Source: Streptomyces sp. P3
GTDB lineage: Bacteria > Actinomycetota > Actinomycetes > Streptomycetales > Streptomycetaceae
Assembly (NCBI GenBank): GCA_016893485.2
Contig: JAFEKX020000001.1
Coordinates: 6,651,501-6,715,500 of the forward strand
Direction: 5' to 3'
DNA length: 64,000 bases
Part shown: positions 49,716-58,465 of the stretch, piece after piece
How positions within the stretch are numbered: position 1 is the first letter of the stretch
Layout: every line of letters begins with the position of its first letter
Notes under the pieces: model-generated
Databases searched by the model: none
What the model was told of the DNA's origin: nothing
Seen by the model: the letters and a program-made list of their open reading frames with translations, nothing else
Program-made: the position numbers and the translations under genes

Positions 49716-50959
49716 TTGAACGTGCGACCGATACCGGGGGCGTCGGTTGACGCGCGCGGCCGGAGAAACAAGGGGCTGCTGGCGCTGATCCTCGGCGTAC
49801 TGCTGCTCGCCGTGACCGCGTGCGGAGGCGGCGGCTCGAACTCCGGGTCCGGCTCGGGCGACAGCAAGGCCAAGGGGTCGGACACGGCCGAGACCAAGCA
49901 GTCGCAGGCGGTCGTCACCATCGCCCCGAAGAACGGCTCGAAGGCCGTCGACACCAGCGGTGCCCTCAAGATCAGTGCCGCGAAGGGCAAGTTGACCCAG
50001 GTCGAGGTCAAGGACGCCGACGGCGCGAAGGTCTCCGGCGCCATCACCGGCGGCGGCGCCAGCTGGACGCCGGCCACGCACCTGGCCGCCGCCACCAAGT
50101 ACACCGTGCACGCGGTCGCCAAGGACTCCGACGGCCGGGTCGCCGCCGAGGACTCCAGCTTCACCACGCTGACCCCGAAGAACACGTTCATCGGCGACTT
50201 CACCCCGAGAACGGCTCCACGGTCGGCGTCGGAATGCCGTTCTCGGTCAACTTCACCCGGGGCATCACGCACCCCGACGACGTGAAGAAGGCCATCACCA
50301 TCACGACCGTGCCGCCCGTCGACGTCGAGGGCCACTGGTTCGGCAACGACCGCCTCGACTTCCGCCCCGAGAACTACTGGAAGTCCGGCACCAAGGTCAC
50401 CGTCAAGCTCAACCTCGACGGCGTCGAGGGCCGCCCGGGCGTCTACGGCAAGCAGGCCAAGACGATCTCCTTCACCATCGGCCGCAACCAGGTCTCCGTG
50501 GTCGACGCCAAGAAGCACACCATGAAGGTCACCCAGGACGGCAAGACGATCAAGTCCATCCCGGTCACCACCGGCAAGCCCGGCTACGACACGTGGAACG
50601 GCCAGATGGTCATGAGCGAGAAGCTCGAAGTGACCCGGATGAACGGTGAAACGGTCGGCTACGGCGGCGAGTACGACATCAAGGACGTCCCGCACGCCAT
50701 CCGCCTCACCAGCTCCGGCACCTTCATCCACGGCAACTACTGGGGCGGCGGCGCCTTCGGGAACTACAACGCCAGCCACGGCTGCGTCGGCCTCCAGGAC
50801 GTCAAGGGCGGCTACAGCAGCAGCGTGCCGGCCGCGTGGTTCTACAACCACTCGATGATCGGCGATGTGGTCGTCGTCAAGCACTCCGACGACGAGACGG
50901 TGGCGCCGGACAACGGGCTCAACGGCTGGAACATGTCGTGGGCCAAGTGGAAGGCGTAG
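49716..50959 (+). CDS. L,D-transpeptidase lipoprotein 2 (one frame break)
   Basis: TTG 49716 has GAGGGGAG 6 bp upstream and gives MNVRPIPGASVDARGRR, preferred over the in-frame GTG at 49722. Lipoprotein signal with lipobox VTAC (LLALILGVLLLAVTACGGG), a short Gly/Ser linker, two Ig-like domains (TFIGDFTPENGSTVGVG, DRLDFRPENYWKSGTKVTVK) and a YkuD domain with His in TFIHGNYWGGG and Cys in YNASHGCVGLQDVKGG. A missing C near 50213 is the only break. About 413 residues. Strongly similar to copy 1 throughout, so a tandem duplicate. Confidence 0.93.
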
Positions 50960-50976
50960 CAGGCTAGTCGACCTTC

Positions 50977-51009
50977 GGGCCCGGTGCTGTGACACACAGC
51001 ACCGGGCCC
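50977..51009 (+). terminator. strong terminator after L,D-transpeptidase 2
   Basis: A perfect 15-bp stem, GGGCCCGGTGCTGTG and CACAGCACCGGGCCC, with a 3-base loop and a following GTTGT, 17 bp after the stop codon. Confidence 0.85.
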
Positions 51010-51039
51010 GTTGTCGTTAGCGGCGGTTAACCTTCCGGC

Positions 51040-51806
51040 ATGACCGTGAATCTCGAAGTCGCCGAGGGCGTCGGCACGATCCGCCTCGACCGCCCGCCGA
51101 TGAACGCGCTGGACGTCGCCACGCAGGACCGCCTCAAGGAACTCGCCGAGGAGGCGACGCGGCGCGAGGATGTGCGGGCCGTGGTGGTGTACGGCGGGGA
51201 GAAGGTGTTCGCGGCGGGTGCGGACATCAAGGAGATGCAGCGGATGGACCATGCGGCGATGGTCGTGCGGTCGCGGGCGTTGCAGGAGTCGTTCAGCGCG
51301 GTGGCGCGTATCCCGAAGCCGGTGGTTGCCGCCGTTACGGGCTATGCGCTGGGCGGGGGTTGTGAGTTGGCGTTGTGCGCGGACTTTCGTATCGCCGCGG
51401 ACAACGCGAAGTTGGGGCAGCCGGAGATTCTGCTCGGGTTGATTCCGGGGCCGGTGGGACGCAGCGGCTGGCGCGGCTGATCGGTCCGTCGAAGGCGAAG
51501 GATCTGATCTTCACGGGTCGGATGGTCACGGCGGACGAGGCGCTGGCGCTGGGTCTGGTGGACCGGTTGGTCCCGGCCGCCGATGTGTACACGGAGGCGT
51601 TCGCGTGGGCGGCGAAGCTGGCTCAGGGGCCGGCGATCGCGTTGCGTGCGGCGAAGGAGTCGATCGACATCGGTCTGGAGACGGACATCGAGACCGGGCT
51701 CGCGGTCGAACGGAACTGGTTCGCGGGGCTGTTCGCGACCGAGGACCGTGAGCGGGGGATGCGGAGCTTCGTCGAAGAGGGGCCCAGGAAGGCCAAGTTC
51801 CGCTGA
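51040..51806 (+). CDS. enoyl-CoA hydratase/isomerase family protein (one frame break)
   Basis: About 256 residues, ATG 51040 (MTVNLEVAEGVGTIRLDRP). Crotonase fold: first oxyanion region KVFAAGADIKEMQRMDHAA, VVAAVTGYALGGGCELALC, and the second, catalytic region QPEILLGLIPGAGGTQRLAR with the Glu in PEI. Breaks once near 51454, a G short in PGAGGT. It hydrates trans-2-enoyl-CoA in fatty-acid breakdown or a related pathway. Monocistronic between a terminator and a gene-poor stretch. Codon third positions include more T and G than its neighbours but remain GC-rich. Confidence 0.9.
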
Positions 51807-52089
51807 ACCGGACGGTCAAATACCGCTCAACCACTTGCAATTGACGTGATGTCTCATACAGGTCCCTCGGCGGGTCGGTTTATGGGAACCTTAACTCGAC
51901 CTTAAGCCTGCCTTGTCGAGGGAGCCTGTCGATTGCCTCCAACAGAGCCTTCACCGCAGGTCGGAGGGCTGTCGCCGACCCTGAAATGACTCTGGCATAT
52001 GTCGATCGGATGTCGCGGAACGAGGGATTCCGGGGGCGTATTCCTCCGGAACCGCCACGGAGGCCGGTCGGGGCGGCCATGATGGACGC

Positions 52090-52591
52090 ATGGCGGGGCT
52101 GGAAGGTATCGGACAGCCGCGGGGACAAGGCCGTGCGACCGCGGCGCGCTGGTCGCCTGCGGTCGAGGACGAGCGGGCGCTCAAGGCGATCGAGTTGTTC
52201 GGCAATCCTACGGAGGCAGAGGTTCCGTTGCCGTCCCGGCCGGAGTCCGCGGCGGCGGCCCGCCGACTTACCCAGATGGTCGTTCTGCGGCACTGGGGGC
52301 TCAGTCCGAAGCTCACCGAGGACGCGGTCTTACTGGTCTCGGAGCTTGTCGGGAATGCCGTGCGGCATACCGGGGCGCGGGTGTTCGGGCTTCGGATGAA
52401 GCGGCGGCGGGGTGGATCCGGGTTGAGGTTCGTGATCCGTCGCGTGGGTTGCCGTGTCTGATGCCGGTTCAGGAGATGGATCTGAGTGGCCGGGGTTGTT
52501 CCTCGTCGACAAGCTTTCTGATCGGTGGGGCGTCGATCTGTTGCCGCGTGGGAAGACGACGTGGTTCGAGATGCGGGTTTCCGATCGTTGA
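52090..52591 (+). CDS. ATP-binding regulatory protein (RsbW-like HATPase) with a TTA codon (two frame breaks)
   Basis: About 168 residues after repair. The HATPase_c_2 domain has the N-box in LTEDAVLLVSELVGNAVRHT, WIRVEVRDPSRGLPCLMP and GRGLFLVDKLSDRWGVD, with FEMRVSDR at the end. Such stand-alone ATPases of Streptomyces act as anti-sigma-like or signalling proteins. Codon 81 (52330-52332) is TTA, read only by the bldA tRNA in streptomycetes, so translation is probably development-dependent. Breaks near 52408 and 52496. The ATG at 52090 has no strong ribosome site. The 280 bp upstream hold no gene that I can see. Confidence 0.8.
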
Positions 52592-52644
52592 GTGAGCTGG
52601 TGTGGGCGCCGGGTCGGGTTGTCGGTTCGGTGCGGCGCCGCTGT

Positions 52645-52672
52645 GGCTGCTCGCGCAGTTCCCCGCGCCCCT
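52645..52672 (+). repeat. dispersed 28-bp repeat, copy 5
   Basis: One mismatch to the core (GGCTGCTCGCG for GGCTGGTCGCG). It lies between the HATPase and deacetylase genes and is followed directly by a short CCCCTAGGGGTGCCCCTGGGG hairpin-like tract. Confidence 0.8.
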
Positions 52673-52781
52673 AGGGGTGCCCCTGGGGCGGAGTTGGTTG
52701 CGTCCCGTTGGCGCGACCCGGGGCGTCGCCCAAACGGGTTAATGCCCCGGTTTCTTACTCTGCGCCCCTTAAATGGGGCGG

Positions 52782-53570
52782 GTGACCACGACCGACCGCC
52801 GTACGGCGTTGCTTGCGGGTGCCGGGCTCGTCGCCGGGGTGCGCTTGCCGCCGGGTGTGCCACGTCCGGCTCCGCCGCAGCCCCCGCCGCCACCCACGCC
52901 TCCGCCGGTGGACCGGCGCCCGCCGCCAGGGCGACGCCGCTCACCGCACCCGCCCCCGCGCCTTCCCCAGCAGCCCGCGCAGATCACGCACGGGCCCCGC
53001 GACCACCCCCGCATCGCGCTCACCTTCCACGGCCAGGGCGACCCCAGGATCGCCACCGCCCTCCTCACCGAGGCGGAGAAGCACGGTGCCCATGTCACCG
53101 TCCTCGCCGTCGGGACCTGGCTCGACACGCACCCCGAGATGGCCCGCCGCATCCTCGACGGCGGGCACGACCTCGGCAATCACACCCAGCGGCACATCGC
53201 CGTCAACACCCTGTCCGAGGCCGACGCGCTGGCCGAGATCACCGGCTGCGCCGACCGCCTCAAGCGGCTCACCGGGTCGATCGGCACCTGGTTCAGGCCC
53301 TCGCGCGCCCCGGCCGCGTCCCCGCTCGTCCAGCGCTTGGCCCACCGCGTGGGCTACCCGCACGTGCTGTCCTACGACGTCGACTCCCTCGACTTCACCT
53401 CGCCCGGCGCCCCCGCCGTCACCCGCAAGGTGCTCGCCGAGGTCCGCAACGGCTCGGTCGTCAGCATGCATTTCGGGTACGCCGACACGGTCGCCGCGCT
53501 CCCCGCCGTACTGGAAGAACTCGACCGCCGCGGACTGCGCGCGGTGACGACCACGGAGCTGCTGAGCTGA
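52782..53570 (+). CDS. polysaccharide-deacetylase-fold lipoprotein with altered metal motif (two frame breaks)
   Basis: GTG 52782 gives MTTTDRRTALLAGAGLVAGG; after a G-run repair near 52838 the lipobox is LAAGC, and the RR-T start may suggest Tat export. A Pro/Ala linker follows, then a second repair near 52968 and the NodB fold: RIALTFHGQGDPRIATALL, LGNHTQRHIAVNTLSE, TWFRPSRAPAASPLV and VLSYDVDSLDFTSPG. The first motif normally reads TFDDG; here His replaces the first Asp, while the HTQRH zinc pair is intact. About 262 residues. It acts outside the membrane on an unknown glycan. Its stop overlaps the next start (TGATG). Confidence 0.85.
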   Translation: MTTTDRRTALLAGAGLVAGVRLPPGVPRPAPPQPPPPPTPPPVDRRPPPGRRRSPHPPPRLPQQPAQITHGPRDHPRIALTFHGQGDPRIATALLTEAEKHGAHVTVLAVGTWLDTHPEMARRILDGGHDLGNHTQRHIAVNTLSEADALAEITGCADRLKRLTGSIGTWFRPSRAPAASPLVQRLAHRVGYPHVLSYDVDSLDFTSPGAPAVTRKVLAEVRNGSVVSMHFGYADTVAALPAVLEELDRRGLRAVTTTELLS

Positions 53571-54756
53571 TGCGACACACCCCCTCACCCGCGCCCTCGT
53601 CGCCGGGGCCGCCCTCGCCGCGCTGGCCGCCCTCGCCGGCTGCGGTTCGCAGGACCACGCCGACGAGGCCCTCGGCACCAAGGCCGCCCTCCAGCCGCAG
53701 CAGGAGAAGAAGGCACAGGTCGCGCGAGCACTGCCCGGAATGCCGCCGGTGCTGAACCCGGCCGACCTGTACGCGGCCGACCGCCCCGATCAACTCTCGC
53801 CGGTGGTACGGGACTTCCCCTCGCGGGTCTACGTGCCCAACACCAACTCCAACACGGTCTCGGTGATCGACCCGAAGACGTACAAGGTCGTCGAGACGAT
53901 CCCGGTCGGTGTGCAGCCCCAACACGTCGTCCCCTCCTGGGACTTGAAGACGCTGTGGGTCAACAACGACCGGGGCAACACCCTCACCCCGATCGACCCG
54001 CGAACGGGCCGGGCGGGCAAGCCCGTTGACGTGCACGACCCGTACAACCTGTACTTCACGCCCAACGGCAAGTACGCGATCGTGATGGCCTCGCTGGACC
54101 GGCAGCTGGTGTTCCGGGACGCGCACACGATGAGGACGGTCAAGGCGGTCCATGTCGGGTGCTACGGCGTCAACCACGCCGACTTCTCGCCGGACGGGCG
54201 GTACTTCATCGTCTCCTGCGAGTTCAGCGGTGAGCTGCTGAAGGTCGACACCGAGAAGATGGAGGTCATCGGGCAGCAGAAGCTGCCGTTCCACGGCTCG
54301 ATGCCGCAGGATGTCAAGATCTCGCCGGACGGCAGGAAGTTCTACATCGCCGACATGATGGCCAACGGCATGTGGGTCCTGAACGGCGACACCTTCGCCA
54401 AGCCGGACTTCCTGCCCACCGGCAAGGGCTGCCACGGCCTGTACATCAGCCGGGACTCGCGCGAGATGTACATCTCCAACCGCGGCGAAGGCACCATCTC
54501 CATCTTCGACTTCACCAAGAACAAGCTCACCAAGAAGTGGCACCTCCCGAACGGCGGCAGCCCCGACATGGGCGGCGTCTCGGCCGACGGCAAGGTCCTG
54601 TGGCTCTCCGGCCGCTACAACTCCGAGGTCTACGCCATCGACACCCGCACCGGCACCCAGCTCGCCCGCATCAAGGTCGGCGGTGGCCCGCACGGTCTCG
54701 CCGTGTACCCGCAGCCGGGCCGCTACTCGCTCGGCCATACGGGCATCTTCCGCTGA
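53570..54756 (+). CDS. beta-propeller lipoprotein, YncE/lactonase-like (one frame break)
   Basis: ATG 53570 overlaps the deacetylase stop. After a C-run repair near 53588 the signal is MRHTLTRALVAGAALAALAA with lipobox LAGC. The mature protein is a propeller of 40-residue blades with repeated signatures: RVYVPNTNSNTVSVIDPKTY, TLWVNNDRGNTLTPIDP, FSPDGRYFIVSCEFSGELLK, ISPDGRKFYIADMMANGM and LWLSGRYNSEVYAIDT. About 395 residues. It probably binds a ligand or partner at the cell surface and, being coupled to the deacetylase, may act with it. Confidence 0.88.
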
Positions 54757-54873
54757 CAAGTCCCAAACCCGTCTGGAATACCGTCAGTTGGGCATGCTCC
54801 CGCCAGGTTGAGATCGTGAGCGGCTGCGAGAGCAACCCGAACTACCTGCCGCGGCGCGGACGTTCAGTGGGTC

Positions 54874-55505
54874 CTATCGCGCGCTGAGCAGTACCGCCTC
54901 CGAACCCACCGGACGGTAGCCCGCCGCCAGGAACGCCCGCAGGGAGCGGGCGTTCCCCGGCGCGACCTGCGCCCACAGCGGCTCGGCGGTGAGGTGGCGG
55001 GCCGCCGCCACCAGGGCGCGGCCCAGCCCCGGTGCCGTACGTCCTCGTCCATCTCGACGGAGACCTCCAGCCGGCCGCCGACCCCGCGGCCCAGCACCAC
55101 CACACCGCCCTCCGTCGTCCACGCGCGCACGTCGTCGCGGCGCCCGCGGGCGTACACGATCCGCGGATGGGCGCCGTCCGTGATCTCCCTCAGCGGGAGC
55201 GGGGTTCGCCCGGCAGCGGGGTGCCCACGAGCATCGCGTCGATCGTCTCCGCCGTGCGGCCCGTGCGGTCGAGCAGGGCCGTCAGGAAGTACGGGTTCAT
55301 CGGTGCCGCGAGCGCGTCGCACGGGACGGCGGCGAGGGTGTCGTGGACCCACCGCGGGTCCTCGTCGGTGAAGACGACGGCGTGCGCGGTGAAGGCGAGG
55401 ACCCCCGCGTCCCGTTCGGACAGCTGCGGTACGACGGTCACGCGGCCGTCCGCCGGGGAGGTCGTCCCGGGCCACCGCGTCGAGAATGTCCCGCAGAGTC
55501 TCCAT
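54874..55505 (-). CDS. GNAT-family N-acetyltransferase (three frame breaks)
   Basis: ATG 55505 gives METLRDILDAVARDDLPG, with a break near 55458. The middle has a long N-terminal domain (LTALLDRTGRTAETIDAMLV, YARGRRDDVRAWTTEGG), and the C-terminal part is the acetyl-CoA fold: VSVEMDEDVRHRGLGRALVA (motif A, R-x-x-G-x-A type) and AQVAPGNARSLRAFLAAGYR. Other breaks near 55200 and 55035. About 211 residues. The acceptor is unknown. It is divergent from the MerR gene with 57 bp between starts, so the regulator may control it. Confidence 0.82.
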
Positions 55506-55562
55506 CACCGTGCTCCTCGCGCCGCTTGAGTCTCCACCCACTGGAAGGCCCACACTCACGAC

Positions 55563-56477
55563 ATGATCGACGACGGCACCGGACTTCTCACCATCGGGGA
55601 ACTGGCCAGATCCACCGGACTGACCGTGCGCACCATCCGCTACTGGTCCGACGAGGGCGTCCTCACCCCGGTGACCCGCTCCGCGGGCGGCTACCGGCTC
55701 TACGACGCCGAGTCCGCCGCCCGGCTCGAACTGATCCGCACCCTGCGGGAGTTGGGCCTCGGCCTGGACGACGTACGCAAGGTGCTGGCCGGTGAGACGA
55801 CCATCGCGGAGGTCGCCGCCGCGCATGTGGTGGCACTGGACGCGCAGATCCGTGCGCTGAGGGTGACCCGGGCGGTGCTGTCGACCGTCGCGAGACGCGG
55901 TTCGACCGCGGAGGAGATGACGTTCATGAACAAACTGGCACGGCTGTCGGCGGCCGAACGCAGGCGGATCATGGGGAGTTCGTGGAGGAGCTGTTCCACG
56001 GTCTCGACACGGTGGATCCGTGCATCAAGGAGCGGATGCGGTCCTTGGCGGGGATCTTCCGGACGACCCGACGCCCGAACAGGTCGACGCCTGGGTGGAG
56101 TTGGCGGAGATGGTGCAGGACCCGGAGTTCCGGGCGCAGATGCGCAAGGCCGTCGAGTTCAACGCCTCGGACCAGGAGCGCGCCGCCGTACGGGGGCGGT
56201 CCACCTGGTTCCCCATGCGGCTGGTGCAGCTGGGTGCGGAGGCCAGGGAGCGGGGGTCGACCCCGGGTCGCCGGAGGCCGAGGGGATCCTGCGGGAGGTG
56301 CTCGGCGAGGGCGGCGACCCGGCCGTCGTACTCGAACGGATGGTGTCCGCGTCCAACGACCGGCTCGCCCGCTACCGGGAGTTGCTGGCCACGGTGAAGG
56401 GCGGTGGGCCCGCGGCGGCGCACCGGGAGGAGTTCGCGTGGGTGGTCGCCGCACTGCGCGCTCGCCTGGCCGGTTAA
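55563..56477 (+). CDS. MerR-family regulator with a long C-terminal effector domain (three frame breaks)
   Basis: ATG 55563. Winged helix: LLTIGELARSTGLTVRTIRY, GVLTPVTRSAGGYRLYD; dimerisation helix LRELGLGLDDVRKVLAGE. The C-terminal half (FHGLDTVDPCIKERMRSLAG, PEQVDAWVELAEMVQDPEF, WVVAALRARLAG) is all helical and typical of ligand-binding MerR proteins. Breaks near 55975, 56060 and 56262. About 306 residues. Divergent from the acetyltransferase gene and followed 48 bp later by the EF-hand gene. Ligand unknown. Confidence 0.85.
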   Translation: MIDDGTGLLTIGELARSTGLTVRTIRYWSDEGVLTPVTRSAGGYRLYDAESAARLELIRTLRELGLGLDDVRKVLAGETTIAEVAAAHVVALDAQIRALRVTRAVLSTVARRGSTAEEMTFMNKLARLSAAERRRIMGSSWRSCSTVSTRWIRASRSGCGPWRGSSGRPDARTGRRLGGVGGDGAGPGVPGADAQGRRVQRLGPGARRRTGAVHLVPHAAGAAGCGGQGAGVDPGSPEAEGILREVLGEGGDPAVVLERMVSASNDRLARYRELLATVKGGGPAAAHREEFAWVVAALRARLAG

Positions 56478-56525
56478 TCTGACCTCCGTCAACAGGCAGT
56501 AAAGCGTTACGAAGGGGCGGATCCG

Positions 56526-56738
56526 GTGGCGGACATCGAGGAAGCACGTAAGCAGTTCGAGCGGATCGACACGGACGGTGACGGCTTCATCACCGCGGCC
56601 GAGTTCAAGACCGCCCTGGCCCAGGGAGGCGACTGGAACGTCACCGAGACGGTCGCCGAGGCCATCATCAAGAGCCGGGACCTCAACGGGGACAAGGTCC
56701 TGTCGTTCGACGAGTTCTGGGCCCACCTGAACAAGTGA
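56526..56738 (+). CDS. small EF-hand calcium-binding protein
   Basis: Intact, 70 residues, GTG 56526 after GAAGGGGCGGATCCG. Two EF-hand loops are visible: DTDGDGFITAAE and DLNGDKVLSFDE, both with the canonical acidic positions 1, 3, 5 and 12 (Asp-Asp/Asn-Asp...Glu). No signal peptide, so a cytoplasmic calcium buffer or sensor. Similar single-domain calmodulin-like proteins are known in streptomycetes. A strong terminator follows. Confidence 0.93.
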   Translation: MADIEEARKQFERIDTDGDGFITAAEFKTALAQGGDWNVTETVAEAIIKSRDLNGDKVLSFDEFWAHLNK

Positions 56739-56766
56739 CCCGGGAGTGATCCTCGCCTGAGGGGAA

Positions 56767-56798
56767 GGGGCGCCCGTCCCGTGTCGGACGGGCGCCCC
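56767..56798 (+). terminator. strong terminator after the EF-hand gene
   Basis: A perfect 13-bp stem, GGGGCGCCCGTCC and GGACGGGCGCCCC, with a 6-base loop, 29 bp beyond the stop codon. Confidence 0.85.
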
Positions 56799-56859
56799 TC
56801 CCGTCATGTCCGGCGCCTGATCCGTACGCTCCAGCAGCCCTCGTGCCGGTCCAGGACCA

Positions 56860-57005
56860 GCGGCAGGTCGAAGCACGACATCGCGTTCGTCGACGCCGAC
56901 ATCGCGTTGCACGCGGCCGTGGTCGCCGCCGCCCACAACCCCGCGGAGGGGGACGCGGAGACGGCGGCGGAGGTGCTGCGGGCGGAGCTGGGGACCCGTT
57001 CGGGG
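56860..57005 (+). pseudogene. remnant of a GntR/FadR-type (FCD domain) regulator
   Basis: The frame reads DIAFVDADIALHAAVVAAAHNP, the start of an FCD ligand-binding domain with its conserved Asp and His, and then jumps to GDAETAAEVLRAELG, which in complete proteins is the last helix about 80 residues later. There is no N-terminal HTH and no start codon with a ribosome site. This looks like an internally deleted relic, not a sequencing break. Confidence 0.5.
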
Positions 57006-57185
57006 AGCAGGCGGCGCGGGGCGGGGTCACTCGTACGGCGGAGGGTCCGGAATAGGCGACGGGCCGTGGCAGTTGAGCCCCCTGGCGCATGCGCGCGCAG
57101 GGAACGAGCGCGGAACAGGCACGGATCGCGTGTGCGTCGGATCATGGTTCCGGATCATGGAATTCCGATCGGCGAAGGGTCTGTC

Positions 57186-57845
57186 ATGAAGATCGGCATC
57201 ATCGGCGCGGGCAACATCGGCGGCAACCTCACCCGGCGGCTCACCGCCATCGGGCACGACGTCTTCGTCGCCAACTCGCGCGGCCCGCAGACACTCAGCG
57301 CGCTGGCCGAGGAGACGGGGGCGACTCCCGTACCGGTCGAGGAGGCGGCGCGCGGGGCCGAAGTGGTCGTCGTCACCGTGCCGTTGAAGGCGGTGCCGAA
57401 CCTGCCCAAGGGCTTCCTGGACGGCGCGGCGGAGAACGTCGCGGTCATCGACACCGGGAACTACTACCCCGGCCGGGACGGCCGGATCGACGCCATCCTC
57501 GACGACGGCCTCACCGAGAGCCGCTGGACGGCGCAGCAGATCGGCCACACCGTCATCAAGGCCTTCAACGGCACCTTCGCCCAGGACATCGTGGACCGCC
57601 CCCGCCCGGCCGGCGACCCCGACCGCCTGGCCCTCCCGGTGGCCGGCGACGACGAGGCCGCGAAGCGCGTGGTCAGGGCCCTGATCGACGATCTCGGCTT
57701 CGACACGGTCGACTCCGGCAGCCTCGACGACTCCTGGCGCCAGCAGCCGGGGACACCGGTGTACGGCCTGCGCGAGGGCGTGGACGGGATCGTGAAGGGG
57801 CTGGCGGAGGCCTCGCCGGAGCGGACGGGCGACTTCAAGGGCTGA
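57186..57845 (+). CDS. NADPH-dependent F420 reductase-like oxidoreductase
   Basis: Intact, 219 residues; ATG 57186 follows GAAGGG. N-terminal Rossmann fold with MKIGIIGAGNIGGNLTRRL, VFVANSRGPQTLSALAEE (Asn-Ser-Arg for the NADP phosphate), VVVVTVPLKAVPNLP, AVIDTGNYYPGRDG and KAFNGTFAQDI, as in coenzyme-F420:NADP oxidoreductase family proteins. Residues DSGSLDDSWRQQPGTPVY near the end match the family. It may act on F420 or another small redox substrate; membership is sure, substrate is not. A relic regulator lies just upstream. Confidence 0.88.
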   Translation: MKIGIIGAGNIGGNLTRRLTAIGHDVFVANSRGPQTLSALAEETGATPVPVEEAARGAEVVVVTVPLKAVPNLPKGFLDGAAENVAVIDTGNYYPGRDGRIDAILDDGLTESRWTAQQIGHTVIKAFNGTFAQDIVDRPRPAGDPDRLALPVAGDDEAAKRVVRALIDDLGFDTVDSGSLDDSWRQQPGTPVYGLREGVDGIVKGLAEASPERTGDFKG

Positions 57846-57873
57846 GGGAGTTCCCCTACGGCCTACGCGACCA

Positions 57874-58431
57874 TCAGGCGTCCCTGGCCCACTTCTGCAA
57901 GGCCGCCTTGGTCGTGAAGTCGGCGACGTCCTTGTCGTGCGGCTCCGAGGTGTACTGGTGGAACTTCCAGTCCGCCTTGATGCGGGGCTTGCCCGCCGTG
58001 ACGTAGTCGGCGATCCAGAGACCGTCGCCCGCGTAGGACGTCGTGTCGATGTTCAGCCAGAAGTCGCGGTTGGTGTAGAGGATGACCCGGTTGTTCGGGC
58101 GCAGGGACTTCACCTTGCGGATGAAGCTGTCCTTCTCCGCGTTCGTGGCGTGGGTGCCGTCGCCCGTGGTCTCCCAGTCGACGGCCAGCAAGTCCCCTGC
58201 TTTCTCAGGGGACTTGCTGACGAAGTACTCCGCCTGGGCCGTGATGTTCCCGGGCCACAGGAAGTGGTAGAAGCCGACGACCAGTCCCGCGTCACGGCCC
58301 GTCTTCGTCTGGGCGGTGAGTCTGGGGTTGACGTAGGTGTGCCCCTCCGTCGCCTTGATGAAGACGAAGGAGGAGCCGTCCGTGTCGTACGCCGTGGACT
58401 GGAACGCGCTGACGTCGATGCCATGCAACAT
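57874..58431 (-). CDS. glycoside hydrolase family 25 muramidase without signal peptide
   Basis: Intact, 185 residues, ATG 58431. GH25 features: MLHGIDVSAFQSTAYDTDG, FVFIKATEGHTYVNP, VVGFYHFLWPGNITAQAEYF and the catalytic DxE pair in DLLAVDWETTGDG, ending with WIADYVTAGKPRIKADW. No Sec or Tat signal and no cell-wall-binding domain, so release may need lysis or another route. It follows the PLC-like gene by 34 bp in the same direction. It would cleave the MurNAc-GlcNAc bond of peptidoglycan. Confidence 0.92.
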   Translation of the reverse strand: MLHGIDVSAFQSTAYDTDGSSFVFIKATEGHTYVNPRLTAQTKTGRDAGLVVGFYHFLWPGNITAQAEYFVSKSPEKAGDLLAVDWETTGDGTHATNAEKDSFIRKVKSLRPNNRVILYTNRDFWLNIDTTSYAGDGLWIADYVTAGKPRIKADWKFHQYTSEPHDKDVADFTTKAALQKWARDA

Positions 58432-58465
58432 GGGGACTTGTGCCCCGTCCCCGGCATCCGGAACC

